Positions 60,406 to 64,000 of a DNA stretch of 64,000 nucleotides are shown one piece after another. The notes under the pieces are model-generated. The model did no database searches, was not told the origin of the DNA, and saw nothing but the letters and a program-made list of their open reading frames with translations. Source of the DNA: Raphanus sativus (lineage: Eukaryota; Streptophyta; Magnoliopsida; Brassicales; Brassicaceae); the NCBI RefSeq assembly GCF_000801105.2, contig NC_079516.1:25829043-25893042 (forward strand), given 5' to 3'. The position numbers and the translations under genes are program-made. How positions within the stretch are numbered: position 1 is the stretch's first letter; every line of letters starts with the position of its first letter.

Positions 60406-61470
60406 AAAAAAAAAAACTAAAACATGTTGATCCGAAAGTAAACAGATAACAATATCACCACATTTCTGTAATATTATAAATATATCAAATAAAATGTAAG
60501 AAATACCAACCTGGTTAGGTTAGTCTTGATCGAGAAAGTAAACATGAATCTTTTCTTGTCTCTCCTCTCACCCGAGCTTCTTAAGCTCTATTTGTTTATT
60601 TCTTCTTTTTCGAAAGCATATTAAGCTCTATTTGTTACCTTCTAGTTATCACCACAACTTTTCTGATTCTTTTTTTTTTTGACAAAAGATTTTTCTTCTT
60701 TTTGTGTTGCTTCCAAAGTTTCTTTAGGTTGTTCTGAAAAAAAAAAGAAATTTCTTTAGGACTTTTTGTAAGTGTGCTTTAAAATGAGTCGCTCGTACTC
60801 TCCCTCCCTGAATTATCACCACCATAATAAATAAACTTATTCTAGCAAAATTGAGAATCAGTTTAGGCTTTTTTGAAATGTTGTTGAATTGTGTTTACAA
60901 TTTACCTTATCACTTAGCTTTTGCCATATCTAAAGAAGGAAACAAATATAAGTAGATAAGAAGGGATAAAGGTTTATGAAAATAAATTCAACAACACACA
61001 AATTATATCCGAACATGAAGAGCTCTGGCGTTTCAATCTTACTAACCTGAACTTTACGTTTATCGGCGGCTCCGCTTATCCGTCCACAGAAAATTTGTAT
61101 GTTTCTCAGTTCATTGAAAAAAGTTTGTCTCTATAAGACTGTTGCTGCAAGAGGTTGTGTTTATATGGATTTATAGTTGTAGACTCGACAGTTGGCCAGA
61201 GGTTTTTTTTTACTGAACCAGAGGTATGTTTATCTCGACAAAGTAATGTCAAATTAAAGAAGTGAAATCCAATGGTCTCTCTCTCTCTCTAAAAGCTAAA
61301 TGTTAATGTAGCCACGTTAAAAACATGGCCATCAAAATAGAGTCGTGTTGAATTTTAGCCATATGTTCATTCTCTACCAAACAAGATCCAACTAAATCTG
61401 AGAAATAAAATCCTAAATACGTAAATTTCAAGACATGTAAAAGTCCCACGTTGAGGAATTGGAATTAATA
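60406..61470. other. Intergenic, no gene seen
   Basis: AT-rich with T-tracts and a direct repeat of TTAAGCTCTATTTGTT (about 60580 and 60622). No domain-bearing frame on either strand. Confidence 0.5.
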
Positions 61471-62635
61471 TTTTTTTTTGTCATCAGCATAAACAAAAAC
61501 TCTCATCTAGACTCAGAAAACCAAGCCGGCAATTCTGCATCCATGTGAACAATAAAAAACGGTTGTACTCTGACACTTCGTGCTAGTTTGTCCGCCTACA
61601 TATTCTGCGTTTGTTATACATGAATTATCTCTGAGTTGATGAGAACGTTTTTAAGGGTTTTTATATCCTCCAAATAACTTGCAAAGCTGGCCATTCCTCT
61701 GGTTCTGAAACCATCTTCACCAATTGGGAACAATCCGTTGCAAACGTAACCTTGAACTGACGTAAATTTCTCATACATTCCATTGCCCATATCAGCCCTC
61801 GACTTCAGCATGAAGGGGAGAGAGACACGCTCTAACACTCCTTGCTCCCATTAAACTATCAAAACCTTCTAAAGTACTATACCAATTTTGTCCCGAGGCT
61901 TTGTCTTTGTCTTTCCATGAACCATCAGTGAAACACCATCTCCCTGGTCTTGATGCAGGGATGATTTCATCAATCTGTCGTACTTGAATCTGAGTATTCG
62001 TATTATGTGCTTCCATCCATAATGCGGATTCTGTCTCCGCCAATTTCAATGTATCTCTCGGGTCAACATCAAAATTACTAAAAATCTTTTGGTTCCTTCC
62101 TTTCCAAATGTACTATAGAATCCAAACAAATTGATGACTTTCTACTTTTGGATCAATTCTCCAAAATAAATAATCCATATTGGTAAAAAATGATTGATAG
62201 AGGAAAATAGCTGGATTTGAAGGGATCCTTGAAAGAGCCATACCTGACGCGCTGGTGGACACTCAAAAAACACATGATTTATGGATTCCTCGGGTGCACC
62301 ACATCTATCACAACATATATCTCCTTTTAACCCTCTTGCTTGCAGATTCTTTTTAACTGCTATGCATCCTGATATCAATTACCACAAGAAATGCCTCATT
62401 TTTGGTGGGCATTTTACCTTACAGCAGTATGCTTTCAGGGTCCGACCGTAGGCCCGAACACTCCCAATGGTTTCTCCTTATCTAGATAAATTCTATCCAC
62501 TTGATATCCTGATTTTACCGTGTATTTTTCGTTATTTGTATAATGCCATCCATCCTTATCTCCCAAGTTAGTCCTATTCAGAAGTATACTTTCAATAATT
62601 TTAACGTCCTAAGGATCCATTAAAGTCCGAAGTAT
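61471..62635 (-). pseudogene. LINE remnant: RT zinc-binding and RNase H domains
   Basis: A plus-strand poly-T (61471-61479) is the poly-A tail. Reading the minus strand from about 62570: YTVKSGYQVDR, then the zinc-binding domain CDRCGAPEESINHVFFEC (about 62310-62250). Next is an RNase H domain starting RWCFTDGSWKDKDKASGQNW (about 61945), and a final ADKLARSVRVQPF (about 61590-61550). Frameshifts and stops separate these parts (for example TAA near 62378). The 5-prime portion with reverse transcriptase and endonuclease is missing. This RNase H type is related to the remnant at 46450. Confidence 0.78.
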
Positions 62636-62834
62636 TGATTAAAAGGCCTTGTAATCTATGATGTATTGGAAATATGATATATGAACCACATATGTGTTCC
62701 TGGCTGGGCAGTGCATAGGTTTTGTGACAATAATAATTAATTATTATTATTACCATTTAATAATTAATTTATTCGATAGACCACTTCCCATAAATTTTGA
62801 GACAAATCTCTATTTTCTATGAACAGAAAATACA
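62636..62834. other. Spacer, nothing recognised
   Basis: AT-rich non-coding sequence between the LINE remnant and the repeat copy. Confidence 0.4.
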
Positions 62835-63008
62835 TAAACGGAACAAAAATTCAACATGGTTATCCCTTTGATATAATATCATCATTAAATTGTTCATTTC
62901 GTATAATTTTTTTCATAATCCTAAAACTAACCATTGATTAACCAGATTAATCAAATAAATATATTTTAAAAGTATTTAAATATTAAAAACGAATAAAAAT
63001 AAAAATAA

Positions 63009-63050
<42 letters not shown>

Positions 63051-64000
63051 AAGTCTACATTTTAGATTATATTAATAAAAATTAAAATAATATATTTAAC
63101 GTTTCTATATTAATAGATAACATTTGAAATAAACAATTGAATTCAAAATAATTATATAAATAAATATATAAATAAAAATAAATAAATATATTAATGAAAA
63201 TTAATTAACATAGAAAGCACACAAAAAATTTCAATATTTATTTTTTATCATAAATTGTACATTTAAGTTTATAAACCGATATTTTCAAAATATCAACTAA
63301 AAGCTTTAATCGATATTCAACAATTTTTAGTGTATATTAACTATTTTATAAACTATATAAAATATCTTAAAATTTATTAAATATTTTAAATGTTTAATCA
63401 TATTTGATAAATAATTATACACTTAAAACAGTTATAATAAGTAGCACTTATATACTAATATTTTTACGATACTTGTTTACTTAAATTCAATTATTATTTT
63501 TAATATATAATGTTAATTAAAAATAAAATATTCTCATGCATAGCATGGACAATAAAATTTATATATTGCTGTGATACACACAATTGATTTCAAATAATTT
63601 TATAAATAAATATATTAATAAAAATATACATATATCAAAAATCAAAAATATATGTTTGTAACGTTTTAGGCAAGTACAAAGATTACAAATATTTTTAGAA
63701 TATTTTTATGACCAAATATACACGTTTAAAGAAGTTTGAATATTTCAAATATTTTTAGAATATTTTTTAAACTGAATTTTCATAAATTTTTGCAAAATTC
63801 AGATTTTTTATCCATAGAAGGCATTTATCCGTAGAAGACACTTTCTACACTGCGTAGAATGAAGATAAAAATCTCATAAGCAGGTTGACCTCATATAACA
63901 GTCAGAATAATGTCTAGATTTCACACTCTGGAGTTGTAGAATACGTAATAAAAGTAGAAGCTGCATTCGACAGAAAAATAGATATCTTTGCAATTAGTAG
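62835..64000. mobile_element. MULE-like element, copy 2, cut by the window end
   Basis: It matches copy 1 (58675 on) in direct orientation: AAACGGAACAAAAATTCA, then CATGGTT, then ACTAACCATTGATTAA. Near 63810-64000 it again shows the GTAGAA/TTCTAC region (compare 59860-60050). The outermost GGGTAATTGC of copy 1 is missing. The interior differs more than the ends, and a TA run lies at 63017-63045. Confidence 0.55.

Overview
This is plant nuclear DNA, almost certainly Brassicaceae and probably a Brassica or Raphanus relative. The clues are AT-rich intergenic DNA, canonical GT/AG introns, and four genes whose order and orientation fit, from memory, the Arabidopsis block At2g17525-At2g17530-At2g17540-At2g17550. 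Densely nested transposons of common Brassicaceae families fill the rest. No prokaryotic or organellar segment, CRISPR array, tRNA gene or rRNA gene was seen.

Conserved block, 10.4-29.9 kb: (i) a five-exon TON1-recruiting-motif (TRM) protein with a C-terminal DUF4378 domain, 10468-13466 (+); (ii) a 284-residue Ser/Ala-rich plant protein of unknown function, 21472-22326 (+); (iii) a four-exon SR-protein kinase (SRPK), 25566-27647 (-); (iv) an intronless P-class PPR protein, 28020-29909 (-). Each is an independently transcribed housekeeping-type gene; nothing suggests a shared pathway. Their spacing is stretched by a hAT-like element, three Helitrons, Stowaway MITEs, a solo LTR and LINE remnants.

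Nested transposon block, 32.3-43.8 kb: a full-length but decayed L1-type LINE on the minus strand, bounded by a 9-bp target duplication, was hit by two younger LTR elements. One is a 5.9-kb internally deleted Tat/Retand-like Gypsy element with an antisense extra ORF and an array of 34-bp palindromic repeats in its LTRs. The other is a 237-bp solo LTR of a small (TRIM-like) element. A Helitron candidate and a (TC)65 tract follow at 44.1-46.0 kb.

Copia in LINE, 46.4-52.0 kb: a Copia element with two identical 274-bp LTRs sits inside an older LINE remnant. Its single gag-pol frame carries two nonsense codons.

Terpene synthase, 52.1-55.4 kb (-): a seven-exon TPS-b gene closely resembling Arabidopsis 1,8-cineole synthase/TPS24. 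All motifs of the mature enzyme are intact, but the first ATG of the transit peptide is out of frame. It is not part of the syntenic block.

Right end, 55.5-64 kb: MITEs, two copies of a 1.7-kb MULE-like element, and a LINE remnant with reverse-transcriptase zinc-binding and RNase H domains. All exon coordinates were read by hand from splice signals and frame continuity; all homologies are from memory, without database searches.
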